Part shown: positions 18,396 to 28,335 of the stretch, one piece after another
Layout: each line of letters begins with the position of its first letter
Position numbering within the stretch: position 1 is the stretch's first letter
DNA from: Chara braunii
Taxonomy: Eukaryota > Streptophyta > Charophyceae > Charales > Characeae
Direction of reading: 5' to 3'
Assembly: GCA_003427395.1 (NCBI GenBank)
Contig: BFEA01000214.1
Span: forward strand, 208,493 to 244,922
DNA length: 36,430 nucleotides
Notes under the pieces: model-generated
Told to the model about the DNA's origin: nothing
Seen by the model: only the letters and a program-made list of their open reading frames with translations
The model's database searches: none
Made by a program: the position numbers and the translations under genes

Positions 18396-19481
18396 TGTGA
18401 GGACTGTGTCCTCAGGGGGCCCTAGGCAACATGCATATGTTCTGGAATGTGGCCCCCCCAGCAAGCCTCGTGCCCCCACTAAGTGAAGGTGGGCCTGAAT
18501 ATTTATGAGAGGCCCTTATCTCAGCATTTTCCAATGCGGGGCTCATACAGTTGCTGCACGACAGTTGGTTGAAGCGCAACCTGGGCCTTACCCTGGGCTC
18601 TTCCAGAAGAAGAAACTGCGCCAGGCAGTTGAGCCCAGGGCCCGGGTGGTTGTGCCCTGGGCACACACATTGTGAGGCGGGCACACACATTGTGAGGCCG
18701 ACACATCACGAAGTGGCCACGGGCCAACAACAAAGCAGCAATGTCGCCGTATCTACCCCGTGGCCAGCGCAAATGCAGCAAACATTCAGAGCCTGGATAC
18801 TTCTGGGTGTGCCCAACTGAAAAGGGCCCAGGCTCTTAACTGTCGAGATGGGCCTGGGCGCAGACACTCGGGCCTGACCAGAAGCTACCGGAAACTTCCA
18901 TGGCCAGGCCCAGGGAGTCCAGCAGCAGCTGCCACGTCCATATAGGAAGCAAGCCAGACAGGGAAGGCATGAGGACACGCTGCTGCGCTCACAGGCAAGT
19001 GTCTATACGCGCATCTGCTAGCTGGGGCGCGCGCGGACGCTGAGAGGTGAGGGGCACTAGCGGCCATAGCCGGGCTGCAGGGCGCGTAGGCAGAGGAGGG
19101 CGACGGGGGTCTTCGGGAGGAGGCGCAGAAGTGGGTGGACAGGGGGGTGATGAGGGAGACAAGAGTACGTACCTGGTGTATGTGGGAGGTTGGCATTGGG
19201 GTTGACGACATCATCAACATGTACATTGGTCTTCAAAGTCGAAGTGAGCATGTTGCATGAACATAGGTAGGATAGGTGCGCCAGACAGAGAGGAGCGACA
19301 TGGAGGACTGTGTTGGTGTGGCCTGAGGGCTTGAACATTGGCTCACGAGTTCATTGTATTGCTCTTATTTGGATGGAATCTTGGTGCATTTGAGCTCTCT
19401 GCTTGATACATGACTATCTGGACTTCTGAGTGATTTTCCAACTAGGTTTTCTGTATATCGCTCTCGCTCATAATCCTTGCA
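18396..19481 (+). mobile_element. Probable LTR of an unassigned LTR retrotransposon
   Basis: Begins TGTGAGGACTGTGTCC and ends CCTTGCA, four bases before an initiator-Met primer-binding site. The interior holds a 20 bp tandem pair (GGGCACACACATTGTGAGGC, about 18658-18698) and many GGGCC words. There is no second copy in the window to confirm the borders. The start is a guess from the TG; the end is fixed by the primer site. Confidence 0.45.
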
Positions 19482-19484
19482 ATT

Positions 19485-19509
19485 TGGTATCGGAGCTGGT
19501 TCGAGATCG
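19485..19509 (+). promoter_or_regulatory. Primer-binding site, initiator tRNA-Met type
   Basis: TGGTATCGGAGCTGGTTCGA matches the complement of the plant initiator tRNA-Met 3' end (TGGTATCAGAGC...) with one change in the first 12 bases. It is preceded by an LTR-like CA end. It would prime minus-strand DNA synthesis. Confidence 0.65.
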
Positions 19510-19999
19510 CCTATCTGCCGCTGGCGACATTGTTACTTGGTGCGCTGACGATGCTTCTGTGCAGTGACGATACATTGCCGCTGGCTTGACATTGCGACAA
19601 TCGGGTTGAGGGGTGGGTCGCAGGAAGGCTGTGGCAACAGCGTGGTGGTGACAGTGGATGTATGTGTGATGATGAGAGCATGCTGATGTGGCATTTTGAC
19701 TGAGGTGGCACTGCATTGCGTTGTGGGTGGTACCGAAGCTACAACCGGTCATCGAAATGCACATTGGCTCAATTGGTGAGAAATTCGTGGTTGGGGACAG
19801 CTATCTCCAGGTACGTTGTTCCCTTATCTTATCTACCCTCTCAATCTCTTCTTACCGTGAGGAAGTGAGTCCAACCTTGAGTGTCCTCTCTTCGTGAGGA
19901 GCTGTGAGCGCTCTACCTCAGGAGACGACATTCTTCCCGGTGGCGCATATGGCAGGAGAGGGCGGTGCCTCTGAAGGGCCCTGGTTGAAGCACGGTGTC
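19510..19999 (+). other. Internal leader-like region, no gene recognised
   Basis: Follows the primer site and would be the 5' untranslated region of that element. No gag is recognisable before the repeat at 20000 and the next LTR at 20373, so the element is truncated here. Confidence 0.4.
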
Positions 20000-20305
20000 G
20001 GGAGATCCGGGGATGGAAGCCCGTCGAACTGCTGAAGCCCGGGGCTACGACGCCTGTCACCTACCGCGGCCGGTTCGGGGGTCGTCAGCAACTCAACAGG
20101 GAGTTTCCTTTATTTTAGTTGTCATGCCCGCACTTTAGGTGCCTCAAAACTGCCGGGAGATCCGGGGAGGGAATCCCATCGAACTGCTGAAGCCCGGGGC
20201 TACGGCGCCTGTCACCTACCACGGCCGGTTCGGGGGTCATCAGCAACTCAACAGGGAGTTTCCTTTGGTTTAGTTGTCACGCCCGCACTTCAGGTGCTGC
20301 CCGCT
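20000..20305. repeat. 155 bp tandem repeat, two copies
   Basis: GGGAGATCCGGGG starts at 20000 and 20155. Copies share GAACTGCTGAAGCCCGGGGC, CGGCCGGTTCGGGGGTC and CAACTCAACAGGGAGTTTCC and are mostly identical. No frame is recognised. Confidence 0.85.
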
Positions 20306-20414
20306 TACCCGCTTTTTAAGGAGAGAAGACAATATATATAAATAAGTAGTCAAAACAAACAAAGAGTTCAGATGTTACATGCTGCGCCTACAACAAGGGC
20401 CATTTTCAGGCCCC

Positions 20415-20552
20415 GTGTCGTTTCAGCCTGAAAGCCTGAAAACAAGGGCCTACAGGCCCAGTGTCGTTTCAGCCTGAAAGCCTGAAAACGAGGGCCTACA
20501 GGCCGTGTGTCGTTTCAGCCTAAAACAGGCCCCCCCAGGCCCTGAGTCTTTT
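20415..20552 (+). repeat. 46 bp tandem repeat in LTR U3, three copies
   Basis: Units start at 20415, 20461 and 20507. Each contains GTGTCGTTTCAGCCTGAAAG or a variant and GGGCCTACAGG. Copy B of the LTR has fewer units, so the number changed after the copies separated. Such U3 repeats often act as enhancers; that is only inferred here. Confidence 0.75.
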
Positions 20553-20730
20553 CAGCCTGAGACGGAGGGCCATTTTCAGGCCCTCGTAAGATCGACCTGC
20601 CCTGAAACTTAGGCACCAGACCAGGGTTTTAGCACAGGCCATTTTAGGCCTGTTTTCAAGACAACCTTTGTTTGAGCTTCAACGCCAGGGTCTGGCACGT
20701 TTTGGCATTGGCAAGAGCAGCCTCCTGGAT

Positions 20731-20756
20731 GGGCCAGCACTATATAAGACTGGCCC
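20731..20756 (+). promoter_or_regulatory. LTR TATA box inside a 7 bp inverted repeat
   Basis: TATATAAG at 20741 lies between GGGCCAG (20731-20737) and CTGGCCC (20750-20756). The arrangement is preserved in LTR copy B (30313-30338 on the opposite strand). It is the probable core promoter of the element. Confidence 0.6.
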
Positions 20757-21054
20757 GCCCTGCAGGCTGCAGGTAGTTCATAGGGACTTCCCAGGCACTT
20801 CACGTGCAGTTCAGGAGGCAGGAGGTAGTCTTCAGGATTCAGCAGCAGCACTCTAAAGGAGCACTGCAATAGTAGTAGTAGCGTTAGCAGTAGCCTTCAG
20901 CGCTGGGCGCTAGTAGGAGCTCGAGTAGCACTGGAGAGAGAGAGAGAGATTGGGCGGAGGCCAGGGAGACTTACCTGCAGCGCCATAGCTCCAGCTTCGT
21001 CTTTGAGGTACCTGCAGCACAGCGCCATCTTCAGAGGTTAGTATCTGGCACATT

Positions 21055-21057
21055 GGA

Positions 21058-21115
<58 letters not shown>
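21055..21115. repeat. (GA)n microsatellite inside LTR
   Basis: About 60 bp of pure GA. A (CT)n tract lies at the corresponding place of inverted LTR copy B. Confidence 0.95.
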
Positions 21116-21117
<2 letters not shown>

Positions 21118-21701
21118 TCTTCTCCTTCCTCTTCTCAGTCCACCATCTCCCTCTCACCCTCTCGCTACCTGACTTCACTGCATCAGAAGACTACGAGAGA
21201 GCGGGCTTGGTGACATTTGGATCCAGACTCGACATTGGGCTTCAAACATTTGACGAGGGATTATTTGGGCCTTGTACCGAAGATTTGGTGTTAACAACAT
21301 TCCCATCTTGAAGTTCCCCCTCTTCTTCGTCTGATCCCCTCCTCTTCGTCTGTGTATGGTCTGGACCTGGCGCATTCTTCCTGTGTGTAGCGCCGGGCCC
21401 CTTCACACCTTGTGACGAGGATGATGTATGTTTGGTCTGCATTGTGACATTGATTGGGCTAGTCATTGGCATTCTAGCATTCCGCTGCGCTGTTCTTGTA
21501 CTACGTAAGAGCGGTCAGTCCCGGTCAGGTCAGGACTTATATCTAAGTCTTCCACTGCGCTACAAAGCACCATTTTTGTATGTATCAGGACGTACACTGC
21601 TTGTTGAGATTCTACTAGCACTGCATTGTCCATTCAGTCCTTTTTATCACATTGCGGATCCTTGGCTATATATCTACATCGCCCAACTAAGCATGTATCA
21701 G

Positions 21702-21714
21702 TTGGTATCGGAAC
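21702..21714 (+). promoter_or_regulatory. Primer-binding site, initiator tRNA-Met type
   Basis: TTGGTATCGGAAC begins one base after the LTR end. It matches TGGTATCAGAGC at 10 of 12 positions. It carries the same A-to-G change as the site at 19485. Confidence 0.65.
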
Positions 21715-21778
21715 ACCGCATGTGAATCAGGACAACCTGATCTGACACGTGTGTGGGGACTGAAGTAGTTAGTCTTGA

Positions 21779-22340
21779 TCGATTGATTCATTAGAGCATA
21801 CTAATTAGCCCCCAAAATCACGATTTTTTACCTCACTGCCGAAATTCAAAATTTTTTCCTTTTCTTCGATTTTATTTTCCCGCTATTTCTATTGTGAAAA
21901 ATTGCAATACTGCAACACCTGAAATTTCCGTTTTCATTTTTCCTTCTGAAAATTCCAAATTTCGTTGTTGGAAATCCAGAATATCTTTTTTTTGGAAAAT
22001 TTTGATTTCCTTTTGCAACTTCCCGTTATTTGGAAATCCGGAATATTTTTTTGAATTTCCGAAATTCGTTTTGTTGAAACTGGTACCGGAAATCCCTCTT
22101 GCAGTTATCATTTTCCAAACTGTGTGTACTCTCATCTGAGTAAGTCCGAATATTTTTTTGGTATTTGTTTTTCGAAATTCTTTTATCGGATAATCATTTG
22201 CAGTCTGAAAGTTCGAAATTTTGTTCTTCATTAGTAATTTCGCACTTCGGGGGAATTGGGAGGCCTACTGAACTTGCAAACGAGTTTTTTTTTTCTTTCT
22301 CTCGAATTTTTTTGCAAAGTTCAAACTTTTCTTTTTGATT
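21779..22340 (+). other. AT-rich leader of the Ty3 element
   Basis: About 560 bp of T- and A-rich DNA full of GAAATTTC, GGAAATCC and GAAATTCG words on both strands. No plausible gene. By position it is the untranslated leader between primer site and gag. Confidence 0.45.
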
Positions 22341-22451
22341 AGTGGCTCCTTATCTGGGCGATTTATCCCACCCACCCCTTCCCACCTATGTTGTTGCCCC
22401 CTCTGGTCTTCTCTATCTCTAGGTACCCCCTGCGGCAGCATTGGTGAGTTG

Positions 22452-22584
22452 CCACGTCAGCAGGCCATGTCAGCAGACCACGTCAGCAGGCCATGTCAGC
22501 AGGACACGTCAGCAGGACACATCAGCAGGACACGTCAGTTGACAGCCGCGCCATGTCAGCAGCCGAGCAGTGCCACGTCAGCAG
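22452..22584 (+). repeat. 13 bp tandem array with ACGTCA cores
   Basis: Seven head-to-tail 13 bp units (CCACGTCAGCAGG and variants) run from 22452 to 22542. Two further copies lie at 22551 and 22573. Many contain CACGTCA, which resembles plant bZIP sites. The array sits in the leader just before gag. Confidence 0.8.
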
Positions 22585-22628
22585 TCCTCTGGCCTTGGTC
22601 GATGCTCACGCGCTTACAAACAGCCAGC

Positions 22629-22877
22629 ATGGATCAGAATCCGGGGAAACGGTCGAGGCCTATCAGGCCCGGATGCTGGCTTTGATTACCGAAGCCAAGA
22701 AACGGGCGGATGACGTAGCAGCCGCAGAGAAAAAGAAGGCAGAGGACGCCGAGAAGGCACGTCTGTTGGCAATCGAACAGCAGCGCCAGCAAGCCGAGGC
22801 AGCAGCAAGGGCTGCAGATGAAGAACGAAATCAACGACGCGAAAAGATATTCAACGGAGAGCGAGCCTTGCTTGCTA
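22629..22877 (+). pseudogene. Start of Ty3 gag (gag1), truncated
   Basis: ATG at 22629 gives MDQNPG. One base is missing in the G run near 22645, after which the frame reads ETVEAYQARMLALITEAKKR, a long Ala/Glu/Lys coiled coil, and ends FNGERALLA at about 22876. There the sequence switches abruptly to a different gag in the opposite orientation. By LTR family it should be the N-terminal part of the gag whose C-terminal part lies on the minus strand at 36003-34857. Confidence 0.55.
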
Positions 22878-23243
22878 GAGTTCAATGGCTTCTCTAGTGC
22901 GTGGAGGTGGTGAGCTATACTGCCAGCCCGCCATCTGACTGGAAGAACTGCTTGTTGACACTGCGCTGGATGTGGATGTGCCTACGCTCATCTGACTAGA
23001 TGTAGTGGCTGAAGTAGCTGCAGTAGCCATAGCTGGTGCAGTGGCTGTTGCCGCTGCTAGCACTTGCTCAGCTGCTGCGGCTGCTTCCCTAGCCCTCTGC
23101 AATCGTTCAGCTACCGCTTCCTGTCGCAAAGCCCTCTCTCCCTTGAGGGGTAAAGCATGGTTTACGATGGGGATCCTAATGGATTCCTGACATGTCACCC
23201 TCCTTCCTACAGATATGTCCTCAGCACTGCCTGGTCCACTCAT
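22878..23243 (-). pseudogene. N-terminal part of a second gag-like frame (gag2), inverted
   Basis: The minus-strand frame reads MSGPGSAEDISVGRRVTC, then GERALRQEAVAERLQRAREA, an Ala/Thr/Ser-rich linker, and QMAGWQYSSPPPRTREAIEL, with the stop right at the junction with gag1. The coiled-coil-then-linker style is that of Ty3 gags. I think its continuation is the plus-strand gag fragment at 36004-36430, on the far side of the proposed inversion. Family assignment is tentative. Confidence 0.45.
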
Positions 23244-25100
23244 CAGCTAGGCAGACACTGTCGGCACTAATGCCCTCGCTAGAGCCTACTGCAGCATGCG
23301 TGCGACCGAGTTGAAAATAAATAAAAATAAAATTATAATATTCGGCAAGTCACCTAGGCTACGGTTCAAGCGGTATCAACAACATTCACACAAACTGTAC
23401 ACATGATCTACTCCTATCTCAATTAGTTTCACTCACAACAACTTCAATCAGAACTGGTTATGGTAGAACACTACAGTACTAATTTAGGTTGTCTGTTACT
23501 AGGTGTTAGCAGTCTGTCCACCAACTAATCAAAAATAAAGTAAATAATGTGAGCAGGTGTATGCACAATGATTATGTTTGTGATTTACAGTTCGAGCATC
23601 AATTAAAACCTCCCTGCCCTGTATCCAACGTGCTTGTCCGCATCATCAAGCAGCGGTGTCTAAGGTGTGCATTAACGGCCCACCCTTCTGCCCAGGAATA
23701 TGCTTATGACCAGTACTGCCCTTTCTTTATCCTCGCGTGCAACGAGCCTTACGTCTAACTGATCTGGCCGATAAAGAGGCAGTTTAAGGACAGGCCCAAG
23801 GTCCGACGATCACAGCCGGTGGACAGTTCAGATCCCTGCCAAAAATGTTTATAGACGGCGTGGTAAGCGTCTGCATAGGATTGGTCAGTCCGCACTCCCT
23901 CTATCAGACCAACAAAGAGCGTTAAAGGACAAAGCAACATGGCCTGCATGTACTACTCCCATGGGTTGGCATGGTGACCGTGAACCGTTGTCGGCCGGCC
24001 AAATCCAGTCGGCCTCCCGAAATGAAAGGATTATAGGCCTGCATCTAGTGATGCTAACCATTCCCGACAATGAATGTGACAGGCGAGAAACGTGAGGACA
24101 GGGCGCATAGATTGAACCCCGTTTTCTGTCCTCGCAACCATGTATACAAGAACTACAATTACCCTAAAAATCATATCATTTTGTTTTATTTGTTCGAACT
24201 CCATAACAAAGCGGCTTAGACCCTACACGCCTTACCACTGCTGCTTGGGCTCGACCGCATGCACGGGACTCCGGACAAGCAATTTTGGGAGGGTAAGTTG
24301 AGGGTGGTATTTCGTTTGTATTATCGGCTATGTCAGAAGTAGTGACTACAATGAAGAACGATGAAAAAAAACGCAAAATTCTCGGATTTCACAGATTTCC
24401 TATTTTTGAGTCAAGATGATGTATCTGTACCAAACCACCTCGAGTTATATGTTCTAGTAAACCCCTAAGTGACCCTCGTTTGAATGTGAACTACCGCTGG
24501 ATTATGTGATGTATGAGCAATGCGAGTGACAGGCGAGAAAAGGGTATTATGTGTCTACCGGCTGGTTCGAAAAAGTGAAACACTACGTCATGCTGGCTGC
24601 TACAGAATGGCAAGTGAGAGCTGTCGGTGTGGTACTGGAAATTCTGACCGTGACTATACATATAAATGGTACCGGAGGCGTCACTAGAGGGCCGTGTGGA
24701 TCCACCTTGAACATGGACCCAAATATCGATACGTACCACCTTTGAGTCGAGGGTGGAAACCCCCAGATGGTCAAGAATTCAACATGGTTTGAAAGGTACC
24801 GCGACTCTAGGAATTTGGGCTGCGGCTACATGCACAACGGACACCAGAACGACCATCTACGGAACACGTGTATCTACCCCAAGGACAGGACCAGGTACCG
24901 AAGGAAAGAGGAAAGTCCAGGCACAGGCAGAACGAGCCAGATGAACGTGGCCCGCAGCCACAACCGGCCTCGTGCAGATGGGTGGGGCGGCAGAGCAAAT
25001 GAGTCATGAAAGGGCATACACGGGGTATGAGGCGAACCCGAACGAACATCGCGTACTAGGGGACCCCGGTGCACGCTGCAACTGATTGGACACGCAAGCT
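23244..25100. other. No gene recognised
   Basis: About 1.9 kb of unique, fairly balanced sequence. Frames are short and none resembles a known family. If the minus-strand gag2 is real, its leader and LTR should lie here reading leftward. I could not find a complement of TGGTATC or an LTR border. Confidence 0.35.
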
Positions 25101-25176
25101 CGTGAGGACGTGTGAAGAGGCACCAGCGAGCGATCGCGCTCCAGAGCTATAGCGAAGGGAACAAGAATCTATTACC

Positions 25177-25690
25177 GAAGTCGAGAGAGCTCACGCGGGT
25201 GGTTGTTCGCGAGTCAGAGCACGCTCCAGAGCCATAGCGAAGGGAAAGAGAATCCGCCCTCGAAGTCGAGTGAACTCACATGAGCGGATGTGGCAATTGC
25301 TAAGGGAACAAGAATCTATTATCGAAGTCGAGAGAGCTCACACTCGCGGTTGTTCGCGAGTCAGAGCACACTCCAGAGCCATAGCGAAGGGAAAGAGAAT
25401 CAGCCATCAGAGTCGAGTGAACTCACACGAGCGGATGTGGCAATTGCTAAGGGAACAAGAATTTATCATCGAAGTCGAGATAACTCATGTGAGCGGTTGT
25501 TCGCGAGTGAGAGCACGCCCCAAAGCCATAGCGAAGGGAATGAGAATCAGCCATCGAAGTAGAGTTAACTCGCACGGGCGGTTGTTCGCAAGTTAGAGAA
25601 CACGCTCAACCAATTGCAAAGGAAAAGAGGATCAACTATTGAAGTCGAGAGAGCTCACGCTAGCGGATGTTCACAAGTTAGAAGAGTTGG
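25177..25690. repeat. Higher-order tandem repeat, 85 + 62 = 147 bp
   Basis: The word GAAGTCGAG (or a variant) recurs at 25177, 25262, 25324, 25409, 25471, 25556 and 25641. The spacings are 85, 62, 85, 62, 85 and 85. Two related monomers therefore alternate to give a 147 bp higher-order unit before the order breaks at the right end. Since 147 is a multiple of three, overlapping frames stay open across copies (up to 108 codons, 49-residue period). No function is assigned. Confidence 0.8.
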
Positions 25691-25699
25691 TCATGGGAA

Positions 25700-26485
25700 A
25701 GAAGGCAGCCAAGTGGTTACAAGGGAAGGAGGACTTGGGAGCGACCGAGTGACTGAGTATCTTGGACCCGTGTGAACTAAAGCGAAACTGACAGGCGCTT
25801 CTCCTAGGAAGCTTCGGTGGAACCAAGGATGCGAGCTAGGCACGCACGCGAGCCTGTGATCGTGAGTGAGCTACAGGAGAAAGAGGCGGGATGGAGAAAG
25901 AAGGCAGCCAGGTGGTTACAAGGGAAGGAGGACAGGCAAGCGACCGAGTGACTGAGTATCTTGGACCCGTGTGAACTAAAGTGAAACTGACAGGCGCTTC
26001 TCCTAGGAAGCTTCGGTGGAACCAAGGACGCGAGCTAGGCACGTACGAGAGTCTGTGATCGTGAGCGGGCTACAGGAAAGAGGCGGGAAGGAGAGAAAAG
26101 TCGAAGACTAGAGAGTGAAGCACGGGAAAGAAGGCAGCCAGGTTGTTACAAGGGAAGGAGGATTTGCGAGCGACCGAGTGACTGAGTATCTTGGACCCAT
26201 GTGAACTAAAGCGAAACCGACAGGCGCTTCTCCTAGAATGCTTCGGTGGAACCAAGGACACGAGCTAGGCATGTACGAGAGCCTGTGATCGTGAGCGAGC
26301 TACAGGAGAAAGAGGCGGGAAGGAGAGAAAAGTCGAGGATTAGAGAGTGAAGCACGAGAAAGAAGGCAGCCAGGTGGTTACAAGGGAAGGAGGACTTGCG
26401 AGCGACTGAGTGACTCAGTACCTTGGGCTCGTGTGAACTGTCGCGAAGCTGACAGGTGCTTCTCTTACAGAGTGCAAGGGCACGA
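25700..26485. repeat. 199-232 bp tandem repeat, four copies
   Basis: GAAGGCAGCC starts at 25701, 25900, 26130 and 26362. Copies share GCGACCGAGTGACTGAGTAT, CTTGGACCCGTGTGAACTAA and ACAGGCGCTTCTCCTAG. The middle copies have a ~30 bp extra segment with GAGAAAAGTCGA. The last copy is truncated and diverged. Confidence 0.85.
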
Positions 26486-26867
26486 GCTAAACTGAAGAGA
26501 CAACTCGCTCGTTCGCCGCTGCTCGATTGAAGGTTGGGTGTTTGATCGGGGACGCGCTCAGGCGGGAATATCGTCCGACGAGTCTTCAAACGGAGGTAAC
26601 TCGATCGTAGAGCGAGTTACTGAACTTCAAACCGCGCTCGGTAAGAGCGCGTAGCCTATTGGGGAAATGAGCGTCAAAATCCGGTTGCCAACAATGCCTC
26701 CCAGGGAGGGAGGTTTGAAATATTGAACTCAAAAGGGGGGGGAGAGACCGGAGAAAGCAGATTGCTGGCTCGGAAGGTGGTAAACTGCGTCCTAATCTTT
26801 ACGACATTGTCCTTTGCGTCGTCCCGTGTGGTTTGACTTGATGTTTGAGGGAATATTGTTCTTATAA
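26486..26867. other. No gene recognised; small hairpin
   Basis: A hairpin with arms GTAACTCG (26596-26603) and CGAGTTAC (26613-26620) is the only structure I see. The LINE fragment starts just to the right. Confidence 0.4.
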
Positions 26868-28335
26868 GAGGTTAATGGCCCCAACAAAAAGGGGAGCATC
26901 CCCAAGATTGCATGGCAGTATATCATTAGGAAGTCGCTCTATGGGGGTCTAGGGATCATAGATCCTAGATATGGGACAAAAGCCCTCCAAGCTAAATGGG
27001 TAGTCAAACTATTGATGAACCCGGAAAGCGCATGGAACAAATTGGCATTAGACAGCATCAGAGCATTGACACCAGTAGCGTCGTCGGAAAACATGACTAG
27101 TCTGTTTTGGGTAATGAATAAGGAATGGAAGCTGAAAGCAGGAAGGAGAAGACAAAGAAGGGGACCTCATCTAGACACAATCAGACACCCTACCCCATAC
27201 TGGGTGACTCTGATCTGGAGAGAAATAGTACCAAAGAAGTCCAACAGACCAAGATCCATAGATGAGGTTTTAAGACAACCACTGTTCGGCAACAGATGGG
27301 TGACAGACGAAGGTGATAACCCTATATATTTACCAGAGATGGTTGTCGTGGGTCAAAAATGGGGTATGGACAATAAGTCACCTATGGAGCGAAGAAAGGA
27401 AAGAGTGGGCAACCGAACAGGATTTGCGCACACACCTGAAGGGTTGCCACAGACGAGGGCCCATCCTCCAATACATTATTGACCACATCCCACAAGACTG
27501 GAAAGATATTTTGAATGAAGCGTCGTCCTGGAAGTTTGGAGACTGGGGAGTTAAGGTGCAAGAGTCCCTTCCCTCACGAGCCCCCCAATTCTCACACATG
27601 CAACCGGGATCGATCACCAAAGTCGTTTTTTCCTCCTTTCCGCTCACCCCATCCAAGTAGGGCATGCCATTAATACTTAATAAAGATATGGAATCGGTAG
27701 TTATAAATTTCTTTCTACTTAAAAAACGAAGAGTGTTAGGTTCATGGCCTAAGTTGATTTTCAGACCAGACACGACAATACGAAACCTGGAATTCAACCC
27801 GACAGAATGGGCATGGACACCGGACAAAGATAGGAATATTCCTGGAGCTACAGAAGACAAAAAGGTTGTGGTTCGGCCTGATCAGGAAAAGGTTGTGGTT
27901 CGGCCTGATCAGGAAAGTGATCCCATCCCCGAGCATCCCATCCAACTTCTCCTCTGGACTAACATTCCTGACCAGCTCCAGAAGACAAAAAGGTTGTGGT
28001 TTGGCCTGATCAGGAAAGTGACGTTATGGATCATTTGGAAAGAGAGATGCTACAGAACCATCGAAGGACTTTCCAACCCAAGAGAGAAGGTATGGGCAGA
28101 GACGAAAACCATACTACAGGCTGAAATTCTTTGCAAATGGCAGAGGTTAAAGCAATCTATGCCTGAGGATGAGGATCTGCAGAAGAAGGTTAGGAGGAAG
28201 TTCACCAGGTTGTGGTTGGTGAACGGTAAGGTGGCTGAGCTACGAAATGACCGAGTAGATTGGAAAGACTGGCACAATTCAGAGACAGCCCGAAGAGCCC
28301 AGATGGTGCTTGCAGTGGATAGGCAGTTCAGTTGA
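26868..28335 (+). pseudogene. LINE ORF2, C-terminal region after the RT domain
   Basis: The frame opens EVNGPNKKGSIPKIAWQYII, then YGGLGIIDPRYGTKALQAKW and VVKLL, the style of plant LINE ORF2 just after the RT palm and thumb. It continues through SLFWVMNKEWKLKAG and RHPTPYWVTLIWREIV. A one-base shift near 27340 moves it to the next frame (RWLSWVKNGVWTISHLWSEE). A TAG at 27658-27660 interrupts it. It ends with LWIIWKERCYRTIEG, the typical tryptophan-rich C-terminal segment, and a stop at 28335. A ~125 bp internal duplication repeats RLWFGLIRK-type sequence (27862-28015). No RT catalytic motif is included, so this copy is inactive. Confidence 0.7.

Larger units (their letters stand above)
20373..21700 (+). 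mobile_element. Ty3-family LTR, copy A (5' LTR, plus strand)
   Basis: Starts TGTTACATGCTGCGCC and ends GCATGTATCA, directly before a primer-binding site. The same sequence occurs inverted at 29388-30761, where it is preceded by a polypurine tract, so both borders are supported independently. U3 carries three tandem copies of a 46 bp unit (GTGTCGTTTCAGCC at 20415, 20461, 20507). A TATA box lies at 20741, followed by a (GA)n tract at 21055-21115. Copy B differs by substitutions and several indels. Confidence 0.85.

Noticed and set aside
24491-25074. Several overlapping 60-80 codon frames on both strands
   Set aside because: No motif, no consistent composition, and frames of this length are expected by chance in DNA of this base composition.
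25177-25690. Regularly spaced repeats resembling a CRISPR array
   Set aside because: Repeat and spacer are not distinct: the whole 147 bp unit is repeated, and the setting is a eukaryotic nuclear genome.
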